Shown: one piece after another, positions 53,748 through 61,909 of the stretch
Numbering within the stretch: position 1 is the first letter of the stretch
Layout of the letters: each line of letters starts with the position of its first letter
Assembly: GCF_900217815.1 (NCBI RefSeq)
Contig: NZ_OBMT01000001.1
Coordinates: 496,001 to 560,000, forward strand
Direction: 5' to 3'
From: Rhodobacter maris
GTDB taxonomy: Bacteria; Pseudomonadota; Alphaproteobacteria; Rhodobacterales; Rhodobacteraceae
DNA: 64,000 nucleotides
Notes under the pieces: model-generated
Databases searched by the model: none
What the model was told of the DNA's origin: nothing
Seen by the model: the letters and a program-made list of their open reading frames with translations, nothing else
Translations under genes and position numbers: made by a program

Positions 53748-54590
53748 CTATTCGTCAGCCCAGTCGATGAAGGCCAGCGCGTCCTGCAAGGTCGCGCCCT
53801 CGATCCCGGCTTCCTTCGCTGCCGCCAGCGCCGCGACCATGGTCGAAAGCGCCCGGGCCTTGCCGCCGGCGTCGAAGGCCTGCATCGGGCGCACCACGTC
53901 GATCGACACCATGCCGCCGAGCTTTGCCGTTGCCTCCTCGGCCATCAGCATGGCAATGGGTTGCAGCACCAGCTGCGCCAGATGCCGCTGCGCCTCGCGC
54001 ACCATCGGCCCGGTGGTCGCCGGGTTCTGCAGCCCCGGGAGCACACCGAAGGCCGAGAAGACCGCAGCCTTGGCCTCGCTCAGCACCTTGTCCGCCAGGG
54101 TGCGCGACAGGTCCGGGGAAAGCTGATCGGGGGCCTTCCCAAGCTGCGGGTGCATCCCGGCCCCCACGGCCTGGGCCACGCCCTCGATCACCAGCGCGGC
54201 GCCGCGCCGCCCGCGGAAGCCCGCACGCAGCCCGGCCATGTCCTCGGCCGAGCCCTCGGGGACGGGAATGATCTGCGAGCCCAAGGGGGCATCGTGGAAC
54301 ACGTCCCGCAGGGCGGTTTCCAGCTCGTGCAGAAGCTGTGCCGAAAGCTGCGATCGGCGAAGCGGCGCAGATCCGGCCCAGGGCGTGACGGCATCGCAGC
54401 CAATGCGGAAGTGAAGCACCTCGGCCGCCAGAGCGGTTTCCGAGCGACCGCCCCCAACCTCGGGGATGCGCAGGCGATAGGCTCGCGGCACGCCGTCGCG
54501 GGTGGTCATGTCCCAGTCGGTTGCCGGGATCAGGCGATCACGGATCAGGAAGACAGCTTCGCCCCGCAGCGCCAGTCCGCGCGCGGTCAG
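53748..54590 (-). pseudogene. Phage portal protein, 5'-truncated
   Basis: The minus-strand frame reads 280 residues beginning within LTARGLALRGEAVFLIRDRL, then GVPRAYRLRIPEVGGGRSET, EVLHFRIGCDAVTPWAGSAP, SRTLADKVLSEAKAAVFSAF and ending FIDWADE, a portal-like C-terminal two-thirds. The N-terminal third (roughly 100 or more residues) and any start codon are absent. Upstream of 54590 the frame continues only as antisense to the hydrolase gene. The portal call is by pattern and moderately secure; decay by deletion is clear. Confidence 0.72.
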
Positions 54591-55439
54591 ATGAAACACT
54601 TCATCGCTGAAGACGGCGCAAGGCTTGCCTATCGCGACGAGGGCGCGGGGCTGCCGCTTCTGGCGCTGGCGGGGCTCACCCGTGACGGGCGCGATTTCGA
54701 TTATCTCGCGCATCACCTGCCCCCCGCAGTGCGGCTGATCCGGCTCGACAGCCGCGGCCGCGGCGGGTCGGACTGGACCGGCGCGGACAGTTATACCGTC
54801 GCTCAGGAGGCGCGCGACGCGCTCGCACTTCTCGATCATCTGGGCCTTGCGCGGGCGGCGGTGATCGGCTCCTCGCGCGGCGGGCTTTTGGGCATGGTGA
54901 TTGCCGCCACCGCGCAGCCACGCCTCGCCGGGCTCTGCCTCAACGATGTAGGCCCGGTGCTTGAGCGCGACGGGCTCGTGCGGATCAGCCAATATGTCGG
55001 CCTTGCGCCAAGCGTGCAGACCCTCGAAGAAGCGGCGGAACGGCTGGCGGCGACGATGTCGGGTTTTGACCATGTTCCGCCGCTGCGCTGGGAAGAAGAA
55101 GCCATGCGCCACTACCGGCAACTGCCGGAGGGGCTCGGCCTGACCTATGACCCGGCGCTGCGGATGGCCTTCGAGGCGGCGATGGCCGGGCCCCCGGTGG
55201 ACCTCTGGCCGCTTTTCGACGCCTGCGCGGGGGTGCCGCTCGCGCTGATCCGGGGGGCGCGGTCAGATCTTCTGTCGGCAAAAACTGCCGCGGAAATGTG
55301 CCGTCGCCGCCCTGACATGACCTTTGCCGATGTGCCCGCGCGCGGCCATATCCCCTTTCTCGACGAGCCTGCGGCTACGCGCTGCATCGGAGACTGGCTG
55401 GCCAGGGTGCGCGCCTGCGAGACGCAAAGGGCGGGCTGA
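54591..55439 (+). CDS. Alpha/beta-fold hydrolase
   Basis: A 282-residue hydrolase: MKHFIAEDGARLAYRDEGAG, the oxyanion region LALAGLTRDGRDFDYLA, the nucleophile elbow in IGSSRGGLLGMVIA, DVGPVLERDG, and the C-terminal histidine in PARGHIPFLDEPAATR. The substrate is unknown. The ATG lies exactly at the breakpoint of the truncated portal gene, and no Shine-Dalgarno-like sequence precedes it (gcgcgcggtcag). The original 5' leader was therefore probably replaced by phage DNA and expression may be altered. Confidence 0.85.
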   Translation: MKHFIAEDGARLAYRDEGAGLPLLALAGLTRDGRDFDYLAHHLPPAVRLIRLDSRGRGGSDWTGADSYTVAQEARDALALLDHLGLARAAVIGSSRGGLLGMVIAATAQPRLAGLCLNDVGPVLERDGLVRISQYVGLAPSVQTLEEAAERLAATMSGFDHVPPLRWEEEAMRHYRQLPEGLGLTYDPALRMAFEAAMAGPPVDLWPLFDACAGVPLALIRGARSDLLSAKTAAEMCRRRPDMTFADVPARGHIPFLDEPAATRCIGDWLARVRACETQRAG

Positions 55440-55480
55440 GCGCAAAGCGGCCCGCGCCACCGGGCGCGGTCAGGCTGCCC

Positions 55481-56908
55481 TCACAAGGATGTCTCTGCCT
55501 CGATCCGCGCCGACTGCGCGCAAACCGGCGGATCCGCGGCAGGAGCGGCCGGTTTGACTCGCGCCTCGATCTCGGCATAGAGCAGCCGTGCCACATTCTT
55601 GCCGGTGATCGTCTCGATGCCGCGGAACCCGGGCGAGGAATTGACTTCGAGCACTTTCGCCCCGTCATGGGCGCGCAGCAGGTCCACCCCGGCAACCCCG
55701 AGCCCGAAGGCCCGCGCCGCCTTGACCGCGGCGCTGCGCTCAGCAGGCGAGATCCGCACCGGCTCGCCCGAACCGCCCTGATGCAGGTTGGAACGGAAAT
55801 CCCCCTCCGCGCCGCGCCGCTTCATCGCCGCGACCACTTTGCCGCCGATCACCAGGCAGCGGATGTCTTCGCCCGCCGCCTCGCGCACGAAATGCTGCAC
55901 GAGAAAATTCGCGCGCAGACCGCGGAAGGCGGAAATCACGCTTTCTGCTGCCTTCGTCGTCTCGGCCAGCACCACCCCCTTGCCCTGGCTCGAAGCAATG
56001 AGCTTGACGATCAGCGGCGCGCCGCCGACGAGGGCGATCAGGTTGCGGGTGTCCTTGGGGGAGGAGGCAAAGGCGGTGTCGGGCATGCCGATGCCCGCCC
56101 GCGCGAGGATCTGATGCGCATAAAGCTTGTCGCGCGAGGCGGCGATGCCTTCGGAGCCGTTCACGCAATAGGTGCCGAGCGTTTCGAACTGGCGCACAAC
56201 CGCCGTGCCATAGGGCGTGACCGAGGCGCCGATGCGCGGGATCACCGCATCAAAGCGCGGCAGCCGCTCGCCGTCGTAGCAGACCTCGGGGGCGAGCGTG
56301 TTGATTGCCATGTAACAGCGCGTTGTATCGATCAGATCGACGATATGGCCGCGCGCGCGCCCCTCCTCGACGAGCCGTCCCGTGGTGTAATTGTCTTCGC
56401 GCGACAGCACGGCGATGCGCAGGCTCCGACGGTTTGGCTCCGGGGCGCGCGTCGGCGTGGCATAAAGATCGTAGCTCAGTTCCGGTTGCATCCGGCGCGC
56501 GGTCGGCATGATGGTGATATGGTCGAGCAGGGCCTGCCGCCCGAGCAGCATCCGGCTGGTCATCGTGCCGCGATCGGTCAGGGTCGCCTCGATCGGCCAG
56601 CTCTGCCCGGCCACTTCGATCCGGGTGCGGATCACGAAGCGATGTTCGCTCTCGCCATTCGACGAGGTGACATCTCGCCGATCGACCAGCGGTGCGGCGC
56701 ACCGGACCGCCACATCCGCGCGGCCCGGCACCGGATGCAGCACAAAGCGCACCATCGGCCCGTCCCCCCCGTCGAACGGCGCGATCTCGGCGGCATGGAG
56801 GGCCGAGGTGCGCGCGCCGGTATCCACTTTTGCAAGGATCGCGGGCAGGCCCAGATCGGGCAATGCGAGCCATTCTTCCCAACCGAAGAGCAGGGGGGAG
56901 CTGGTCAT
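55481..56908 (-). CDS. rimK: RimB-like protease domain fused to RimK ATP-grasp ligase
   Basis: A 475-residue two-domain protein. The N-terminal domain (about 1-140) is of the ATP-dependent zinc protease/RimB family (PF05618) with the KVDTGARTSALHA motif and LTDRGTMTSRMLLGR. The C-terminal ATP-grasp domain (about 165-450) is RimK-like: VIPRIGASVTPYGTAVVRQF, LIVKLIASSQGKGVVLAET, GEDIRCLVIGGKVVAAMKRR and EVNSSPGFRGIETITG. RimK adds glutamates to the C-terminus of ribosomal protein S6, and RimB trims or regulates it. Here both are on one chain. ATG 56908 is chosen; the longer frame is unsupported. Confidence 0.87.
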   Translation of the reverse strand: MTSSPLLFGWEEWLALPDLGLPAILAKVDTGARTSALHAAEIAPFDGGDGPMVRFVLHPVPGRADVAVRCAAPLVDRRDVTSSNGESEHRFVIRTRIEVAGQSWPIEATLTDRGTMTSRMLLGRQALLDHITIMPTARRMQPELSYDLYATPTRAPEPNRRSLRIAVLSREDNYTTGRLVEEGRARGHIVDLIDTTRCYMAINTLAPEVCYDGERLPRFDAVIPRIGASVTPYGTAVVRQFETLGTYCVNGSEGIAASRDKLYAHQILARAGIGMPDTAFASSPKDTRNLIALVGGAPLIVKLIASSQGKGVVLAETTKAAESVISAFRGLRANFLVQHFVREAAGEDIRCLVIGGKVVAAMKRRGAEGDFRSNLHQGGSGEPVRISPAERSAAVKAARAFGLGVAGVDLLRAHDGAKVLEVNSSPGFRGIETITGKNVARLLYAEIEARVKPAAPAADPPVCAQSARIEAETSL

Positions 56909-57053
56909 GGACGTTCCTTTCCGAATCTGTCGCCCCTGCCTGCCACGGGATTGTAACGGTTCCGCCCGCGCGGCGGCGCGCGGCGCGAATTTGCGCCGGT
57001 GGATGCCCCTCAAGCGAGGCCCCGCCGCGCCGCGATCACGGCTGCGTGAGGGC

Positions 57054-57080
57054 TGTAACAAAAGGTCGGGTCGCCGCGAA
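57054..57080 (+). promoter_or_regulatory. Candidate ECF (SigF-type) promoter of the bufferin operon
   Basis: TGTAACA (57054-57060) and CGAA (57077-57080) are separated by 16 bp, 50 bp before the bufA start. The pair matches, as I recall it, the GTAAC(C)-N16-CGAA promoter of the Caulobacter SigF/NrsF regulon, and an ECF sigma gene with its NrsF partner is in this operon. A second TGTAAC (56952-56957) lies further upstream without a matching CGAA at this spacing. Confidence 0.6.
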
Positions 57081-57130
57081 ATGCTTGAGGAAGGGCAGAG
57101 AGCCTTTCGGAACCAACAGGGAGACTGACC

Positions 57131-57448
57131 ATGACCGCATCCACCCCCCGCCGCGCATCGCAGCTCACGCTTTGCGCCACGCTCGCCTGTGCGCTTGGCG
57201 CGATGGCGGCCCTGCCTGCCCAGGCCGAAGACATGGAGAAATGCTACGGCGTTGCCCTGGCCGGGCAGAACGACTGCGCCGCGGGTCCCGGCACCACCTG
57301 CGCGGGCACTTCGAAAGTCGATTATCAAGGCAATTCGTGGAAGCTCGTGCCGGCGGGCACCTGCATGACGATGGAACTGCCCGCCGCGGCCGATGGCATG
57401 GCCCGGCATGGCGCGCTGATGCCGCTCGATCGCGATCTCGCCTCGTAA
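57131..57448 (+). CDS. bufA: DUF2282 bufferin precursor peptide (BufA1-like)
   Basis: A 105-residue RiPP-type precursor. The signal peptide ends near residue 32 (ALPAQA-ED). The core has four cysteines at 38, 49, 57 and 78 in the DUF2282 pattern [21 protein letters not shown] and VPAGTCM. In characterised bufferins these cysteines are partly converted to Cu-binding thiooxazoles by the BufB-BufC enzyme before export, giving a periplasmic copper-sequestering protein. It is first in the operon, with an agggag ribosome binding site and a strong hairpin after the stop. Confidence 0.92.
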   Translation: MTASTPRRASQLTLCATLACALGAMAALPAQAEDMEKCYGVALAGQNDCAAGPGTTCAGTSKVDYQGNSWKLVPAGTCMTMELPAAADGMARHGALMPLDRDLAS

Positions 57449-57457
57449 GCCCGCGTC

Positions 57458-57481
57458 GGGGTGCGGGTCCGCCCGCACCTC
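57458..57481 (+). promoter_or_regulatory. Intercistronic hairpin between bufA and bufB
   Basis: GGTGCGGG (57460-57467) / CCCGCACC (57472-57479) with loop TCCG is perfect, and outer G·U and G-C pairs extend it to 57458-57481. It lies 9 bp after the bufA stop and just before the bufB ribosome binding site ggaggt. Such a hairpin after a precursor gene typically stabilises the precursor message or partly terminates it, giving an excess of precursor over enzyme. Confidence 0.7.
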
Positions 57482-57500
57482 CCTTTCCCGGAGGTATCCC

Positions 57501-58358
57501 ATGACCCGTCTTCCCGTCAGCCTGCCCGCTGCCGCAGGGCTCGGCTTCAAGCCGCAGCATTTTGCGCAGATCCGCGCCGATCACGGCCGTGTCGGCTTCT
57601 TCGAGATTCATGCCGAGAATTATCTCGGTGCGGGTGGCCTGCCGCATGCGCAACTGACGGCCTTGCGGGCCGATTACCCGCTCTCGGTGCATGGGGTCGG
57701 GCTCTCGATCGGCGGCGCGGCGCCGCTTGAGCGCGATCACCTCGCCCGGTTGAAGAGCCTCTGTGACCGCTATACCCCCGAGAGCTTCTCCGAACATCTG
57801 GCATGGTCGAGCCATGATGCGGGCTATTTCAACGACCTGCTGCCCCTGCCTTATACCGAGGAGACGCTCGACATTGTCTGCGCCCATGTCGATCAGGTGC
57901 AGGATACGCTCGGCCGGCGGATGCTGTTGGAAAACCCGGCCACCTATCTCCTGTTTGCCGAATCCACATTCCCCGAGACCGAGTTTTTGCGCACCATCGC
58001 CGCGCGTACCGGCTGCGGGCTTCTGCTCGACGTCAACAACCTGTTTGTCTCCTGCACCAATCATCGCCGCGATCCGTGGCAGATGCTCGCCGACTTTCCG
58101 CTCGCGGCGGTGGGCGAGATCCATCTCGGCGGTCACGCCGTGGAGCAGTTGCCCTCGGGGCCGCTTTTGATCGATGCACATGGCAGCCCCGTCGCCGATC
58201 CGGTCTGGGCACTTTGTGCCGAGGTCATCCGTCGCGCCGGGCCGCTGCCACTGCTGATCGAATGGGACAATGACCTGCCCGATTGGCCGGTTCTGGCCGC
58301 CGAGGCCGATCGCGCCACCGCGATGCTGCAGCACGAGGCCCATCATGAACCGGCATGA
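57501..58358 (+). CDS. bufB: DUF692 multinuclear iron oxidase (MNIO; BufB-like)
   Basis: A 285-residue TIM-barrel enzyme of the MbnB/TglH/BufB class that oxidises peptide cysteines with two or three iron ions. Candidate ligands in barrel order are E35-H37-E39-N40 (FFEIHAENY), H64 (LSVHGVG), E98-H99 (SEHLAWS), E144-N145 (LLENPATY), D177-N180 and H188 ([14 protein letters not shown]), E206-H208-H212 (GEIHLGGH), H227 (IDAHGSP) and E254 (LLIEWDND). The length is normal. It overlaps bufC by 14 bp. Confidence 0.93.
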   Translation: MTRLPVSLPAAAGLGFKPQHFAQIRADHGRVGFFEIHAENYLGAGGLPHAQLTALRADYPLSVHGVGLSIGGAAPLERDHLARLKSLCDRYTPESFSEHLAWSSHDAGYFNDLLPLPYTEETLDIVCAHVDQVQDTLGRRMLLENPATYLLFAESTFPETEFLRTIAARTGCGLLLDVNNLFVSCTNHRRDPWQMLADFPLAAVGEIHLGGHAVEQLPSGPLLIDAHGSPVADPVWALCAEVIRRAGPLPLLIEWDNDLPDWPVLAAEADRATAMLQHEAHHEPA

Positions 58359-59085
58359 CTCAATGCTCGCGCGCTTCAGCGCGGCGCTCGCGGGCGGCGC
58401 CCTGCCCGAGGGGGTTACCGCCTGCGCGCCCGCCGAGGCCGCGCGCCGCTTCGACGTTTATCGCAACAATGTCACCGTGAGCCTCTGCACCGCGCTCGAG
58501 CAGCGCTTCCCGGTCATCTCGCGCCTTGTCGGCGTGGAATTCTTTGCGGCGCTGGCCCGTCACTTCTGCATGGCACATCCGCCGCAAAGCCCGGTGCTGC
58601 ACGAATGGGGGGAGGCCTTTCCCGGATATCTCGAAGCTTGCGCGCCTTTGGCGGGCTATCCCTACATGGGCGACGTGGCGCGGATCGAACTGGCGCGGGG
58701 CCGCGCCTTTCATGCGACCGATGCCGCACCGATTGCCCCCGCGCGGCTGGCTGCGGCCGATCCCGGGACGCTACGGCTGGCCTTGCACCCTTCGGTCTGC
58801 CTGATGCGGCTGGCTACCCCCGCCGTCTCGATCTGGGCCCGCAATCAGCCCGGCGCCGAGGCGCACCCGATCCGCCCCGGCCCAGAAATCGCCTTGATAT
58901 TGCGCGATCGCGCCTATCAGGTGCCGGTCCGCGCCATCTCGTCCGCAGAGGCGAGCCTGATCGCAGCGCTCGGGCGTGGCGCACCCTTGCTGCGCGCCGC
59001 CGCCGAAGTGCCGGACCTTGACCCCACAGAACTGTTGCGCGCGCTGATGCAGGCGGGCGCGCTTTGCGAAAGGGCCGCCACATGA
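58345..59085 (+). CDS. bufC: DUF2063 partner protein (BufC-like)
   Basis: A 246-residue protein with the DUF2063 N-terminal helical domain ([50 protein letters not shown]). A second domain follows ([20 protein letters not shown]) similar to the recognition partner of MNIO enzymes. BufC binds the precursor leader and delivers the core to BufB. ATG 58345 (MNRHDS) overlaps bufB; the frame opens upstream at 58270. The stop overlaps the DoxX start. Confidence 0.88.
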   Translation: MNRHDSMLARFSAALAGGALPEGVTACAPAEAARRFDVYRNNVTVSLCTALEQRFPVISRLVGVEFFAALARHFCMAHPPQSPVLHEWGEAFPGYLEACAPLAGYPYMGDVARIELARGRAFHATDAAPIAPARLAAADPGTLRLALHPSVCLMRLATPAVSIWARNQPGAEAHPIRPGPEIALILRDRAYQVPVRAISSAEASLIAALGRGAPLLRAAAEVPDLDPTELLRALMQAGALCERAAT

Positions 59086-59522
59086 CCGCGCTGATCCGCC
59101 TGAACCAGTTTTTCGCCCGGGTGCCGCTCGATCTTGTCAGCCTCGCGCTGCGGCTCTTTCCGGCCTGCGTCTTCCTGCAATCGGGGCGTCTCAAAGTGGA
59201 GGGTCTCACGATCAAGCCCGCCACCTATTACCTTTTCGAGCACGAATACGGGTTGCCCCTGATCCCGCCAGAGAGCGCGGCCGTGCTGGCCACTACGGCG
59301 GAACACGTTTTGCCCGCGTTGTTGATCGCAGGGCTCTTAACCCGGCTCTCGGCGCTGGAGCTGATCGCGATGACGGCGGTGATCGAGATCTTCGTCTACC
59401 CGGAGGCCTGGATCACCCACGGGCTCTGGGGGGCGGCGCTCTTCGCGCTGGTCGTGCTGGGGCCCGGGCGGTTCTCGCTCGACCGGGCGCTCGGGGTCGA
59501 CACCGGGCGCGGGGGGGATTGA
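59082..59522 (+). CDS. DoxX family membrane protein
   Basis: A 146-residue four-TM protein: [55 protein letters not shown] and [18 protein letters not shown]. DoxX proteins are quinone-linked membrane proteins and often follow bufferin genes, possibly linking modification to redox balance. ATG 59082 overlaps the bufC stop by four bases. The role in bufferin maturation is not established. Confidence 0.87.
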   Translation: MTALIRLNQFFARVPLDLVSLALRLFPACVFLQSGRLKVEGLTIKPATYYLFEHEYGLPLIPPESAAVLATTAEHVLPALLIAGLLTRLSALELIAMTAVIEIFVYPEAWITHGLWGAALFALVVLGPGRFSLDRALGVDTGRGGD

Positions 59523-59628
59523 GGTGGATCTTGCCCTGGCTCCCCCTTCCGCTGCCTCCCGCCATTGCCGCCCAGCCCCGGGATCGGTTAGGATCGCGGA
59601 ACCGAACGTCGCGCGGCCGGAGACGGGA

Positions 59629-60162
59629 ATGGCAGACCACGACGAATGGGCGGATCTTTTGCGGCGCGCCAACGAGGGCGACGGCATGGCGCTGGCGCAA
59701 TTCCTGCGCGCGGTCAGCCCGGCCATCCGCACCATCCTGCGCGCCCGCGGCTCTGCGCTGCCGCGCGATCAGCACGAAGACGTGCTGCAGGAGGTGTTGC
59801 TTGCAATCCATCTGAAACGTCATAGCTGGCGCCCCGACGCCCCGGTCCGCCCCTGGGTGCATGCGATCGCCCGCTACAAGCTGATCGATGCCTGCCGGCG
59901 GCGGGGCGCGGCCATCCATGTGCCGATCGAGCCCTTCGCGGAAGTGCTGGAAGACCCGCATCAGCACCCGCCGCTGGCGGGACGCGATGCGGAGAGACTT
60001 CTGGCCCGGATCGATCCGCGCTCGGCGGCGCTGGTGCGCGCCGTCGCGCTCGAGGGGGACAGCGCCGAGGAAGCCGGGGCGCCGCTCGGCCTCTCGGCGG
60101 GCGCGGCGCGGGTGGCCCTGCACCGCGCGCTCAGACGTCTTGGCCAGATCGTGAAAGGATGA
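59629..60162 (+). CDS. sigF: ECF RNA polymerase sigma factor (SigF-like)
   Basis: A 177-residue ECF sigma factor: region 2 EVLLAIHLKRHSWRPDAPVR, then PWVHAIARYKLIDACRRRG; region 4 EEAGAPLGLSAGAARVALHR. It is predicted to be held at the membrane by the adjacent NrsF protein and released under stress (copper, chromate or oxidants in Caulobacter). It likely transcribes the operon from the TGTAAC/CGAA promoter. ATG 59629 after a ggag site is chosen; GTG 59524 opens the same frame. The 106-bp gap from doxX contains no other gene. Confidence 0.88.
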   Translation: MADHDEWADLLRRANEGDGMALAQFLRAVSPAIRTILRARGSALPRDQHEDVLQEVLLAIHLKRHSWRPDAPVRPWVHAIARYKLIDACRRRGAAIHVPIEPFAEVLEDPHQHPPLAGRDAERLLARIDPRSAALVRAVALEGDSAEEAGAPLGLSAGAARVALHRALRRLGQIVKG

Positions 60163-60166
60163 TGCG

Positions 60167-60808
60167 ATGACCACACCCGATCGGACCGATGCCTTCATCG
60201 AGCACCTTGCGACGCAGCCGGACCCCGCGCCCTTGCGCCCCTCCCGGGTGACGGGGGCCGCCCTTGCAGCGCTGCTGTGCGGCCTTGGTGTGCTTTATGC
60301 GCTCCTTGGCCTGCGGCCCGACCTCGCTCTCGCAATCCGCCAGCCGGTGATCGCGGCCAAGACGCTGGTGCCGCTCCTGCTCGGCCTGCTCGCACTGGGC
60401 GCGGCGTTTGCCAGCGCAAGGCCCGCGCAACATGTCACGCTCTGGCCGCTGTTGCTGCCGCTCGCCGCCGCGTTCGGGCTTTTTGTGGCGCGCGTCCTGG
60501 CCACGTCGCCCGAGCGGATGGTGCCCGAATTGCTCGGCCATACCGTGGGCGCCTGCCTGTTGTCGATCACCGCGCTCTCGCTTGTGCCGCTGGGCCTTGC
60601 GCTCGGCGGTTTGCGCGCGGGCGCCTCGACCCGGCCCGCGCGAACCGGCGCCCTGGCAGGGCTTGCCGTCGGCGCTTTCGCCGTGGTGGGCTATTCCCTG
60701 CATTGCCCCGAGGATTCACCGATGTTCTATGTGCCCTGGTATGGCAGCGGCATTGCGCTGAGCAGCGCGCTCGGGGCGATAGCGGGGCGCTGGCTTCTGC
60801 GCTGGTGA
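60167..60808 (+). CDS. nrsF: NrsF/DUF1109 anti-sigma factor
   Basis: A 213-residue inner-membrane protein with six TM helices after a short cytoplasmic N-terminus (MTTPDRTDAFIEHLA), the NrsF layout. Two cysteines at 130 (GHTVGACLL) and 180 (YSLHCPEDSPMFY) correspond to the conserved pair needed for stress sensing in Caulobacter NrsF. The ATG is 4 bp after the sigma gene stop. It most likely sequesters the sigma factor until metals or oxidants modify the cysteines. Confidence 0.9.
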   Translation: MTTPDRTDAFIEHLATQPDPAPLRPSRVTGAALAALLCGLGVLYALLGLRPDLALAIRQPVIAAKTLVPLLLGLLALGAAFASARPAQHVTLWPLLLPLAAAFGLFVARVLATSPERMVPELLGHTVGACLLSITALSLVPLGLALGGLRAGASTRPARTGALAGLAVGAFAVVGYSLHCPEDSPMFYVPWYGSGIALSSALGAIAGRWLLRW

Positions 60809-60835
60809 GGCCCCGAGGGCTCCGGCGCGCCTTTG

Positions 60836-61735
60836 TCAGAGATCATTCCGGGGCGCGAGATCCCTGCGGATTGCCGCACCATCGCGGCCGGGCGGGGCAC
60901 CGAACATGCGGCGATATTCGCGGCTGAACTGCGACGGGCTCTCGTAACCGATCGCATAACCGACGCGGGCGACATCCGCCGTATCGGCAAGGAGCAGGCG
61001 CCGCGCCTCCTGCAAGCGCAGCTGCTTTTGATACTGCACCGGTGTCATCGTCGTCACCGCCTTGAAATGGCGATGGAAGGTCGCGGGGCTCATCCCCGCG
61101 ACATCGGCGAGCTGTTGTATGTTCAGTTGATCGGCAAAACGCTCGCGAATGCGCGCAATGCTCCGGCCGATCCGCGCCATGTGGCTGCCCGCAAGCCCGA
61201 TTTGGCGCAACACCCGCCCCATCGGACCGTTCAGCAGGAGCCAGGTGATCTCGCGCCGGATCAGCGGAGAAAGAATCGCAATGTCCCGCGGCCGGTCGCA
61301 AAGGTCCAGCAATCGGTACAGAGGATCCGTGAGCTCCGTCGCGAACTCATGCACCGCGAGTGCAGGATGTGCCGGGATGTCCTCAGCTTCCCCGAGTTCC
61401 AGCAACAGTTCGGAAATGGTCGCGGGATCGAGCGCGAGGCTGAAGGCCAGATAGGGGCGCTCCGCTGTCGCGCGGGTGATCTCGGCGCGGATCGGCACTT
61501 CCATCGAGGCGATCAGGCATTTTCCTTCATCATAGCGAAAAGCGCGATCGCCGAGCATGCTGGTCTTCGCTCCTTGCACGACGACGCAGAGCGAGGGGCG
61601 GTAAACCGCATGGATCGGCCCGGTTGGAACCGAAACCGAGGTCAGATGGAGCCCATCAATCGGGGTCTCCCGGCCATATCTTTGCCACAGGCGGGCAATC
61701 ACATCTCTGAGACGGGCAAGATCGTCGTTTTCCAT
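60836..61735 (-). CDS. AraC-family transcriptional regulator
   Basis: A 299-residue regulator. The N-terminal domain of the AraC_N type has GPIHAVYRPSLCVVVQGAK and FRYDEGKCLIASMEVPIRAE. The C-terminal double HTH has LNIQQLADVAGMSPATFHRH, FKAVTTMTPVQYQKQLRLQE and VARVGYAIGYESPSQFSREY. It diverges from the aldo/keto reductase gene 174 bp away, with palindromes between them, and probably activates it. ATG 61735 is chosen inside a much longer open frame. Confidence 0.88.
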   Translation of the reverse strand: MENDDLARLRDVIARLWQRYGRETPIDGLHLTSVSVPTGPIHAVYRPSLCVVVQGAKTSMLGDRAFRYDEGKCLIASMEVPIRAEITRATAERPYLAFSLALDPATISELLLELGEAEDIPAHPALAVHEFATELTDPLYRLLDLCDRPRDIAILSPLIRREITWLLLNGPMGRVLRQIGLAGSHMARIGRSIARIRERFADQLNIQQLADVAGMSPATFHRHFKAVTTMTPVQYQKQLRLQEARRLLLADTADVARVGYAIGYESPSQFSREYRRMFGAPPGRDGAAIRRDLAPRNDL

Positions 61736-61772
61736 GGCGTGAAATCTAGCATCGCAACGTCTGCCAGCGCAG

Positions 61773-61885
61773 CCCGCAATCTGCGGGAATGAGAGAATCG
61801 GGCAAGAATTCGCGAGGATCGGCGTGGCGACCGAAGGCGGGGCGGCCCTATCTTCCCTCATGCCGGCGCCTGTGTGCTCCGGCAT
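61773..61885. promoter_or_regulatory. Two palindromes in the AraC/reductase intergenic region
   Basis: CCCGCA-ATC-TGCGGG (61773-61787) and ATGCCGG-N12-CCGGCAT (61860-61866/61879-61885) are perfect inverted repeats between the divergent genes, the second 24 bp before the reductase start. They are candidate AraC-type or other operator sites. Confidence 0.45.
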
Positions 61886-61909
61886 GCCTCTGACACAAAG
61901 GAATAGAAC

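Larger units (their letters stand above)
50241..54590. mobile_element. Decayed prophage/integrative element at tRNA-Cys
   Basis: Starts at the tRNA-Cys 3' end and includes a tyrosine integrase, an excisionase-like gene, a regulator with operator, two small genes, a divergent XRE/PemK-like pair and a 5'-truncated portal gene. The portal is cut exactly where a chromosomal hydrolase begins. Terminase, protease, capsid and tail genes are missing. No copy of the tRNA-Cys 3' end was found on the right, so the right boundary is inferred from the portal breakpoint. The early genes are less GC-rich than their surroundings. Confidence 0.75.

Noticed and set aside
53540-53770. 76-codon plus-strand frame in the prophage remnant
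   Set aside because: It overlaps the terminator hairpin and the portal remnant, has no ribosome binding site and no conserved pattern.
50322-55121. Gene transfer agent cluster
   Set aside because: The portal remnant might suggest one, but the tRNA-Cys integrase, excisionase-like gene and missing capsid/tail genes fit a decayed prophage better.
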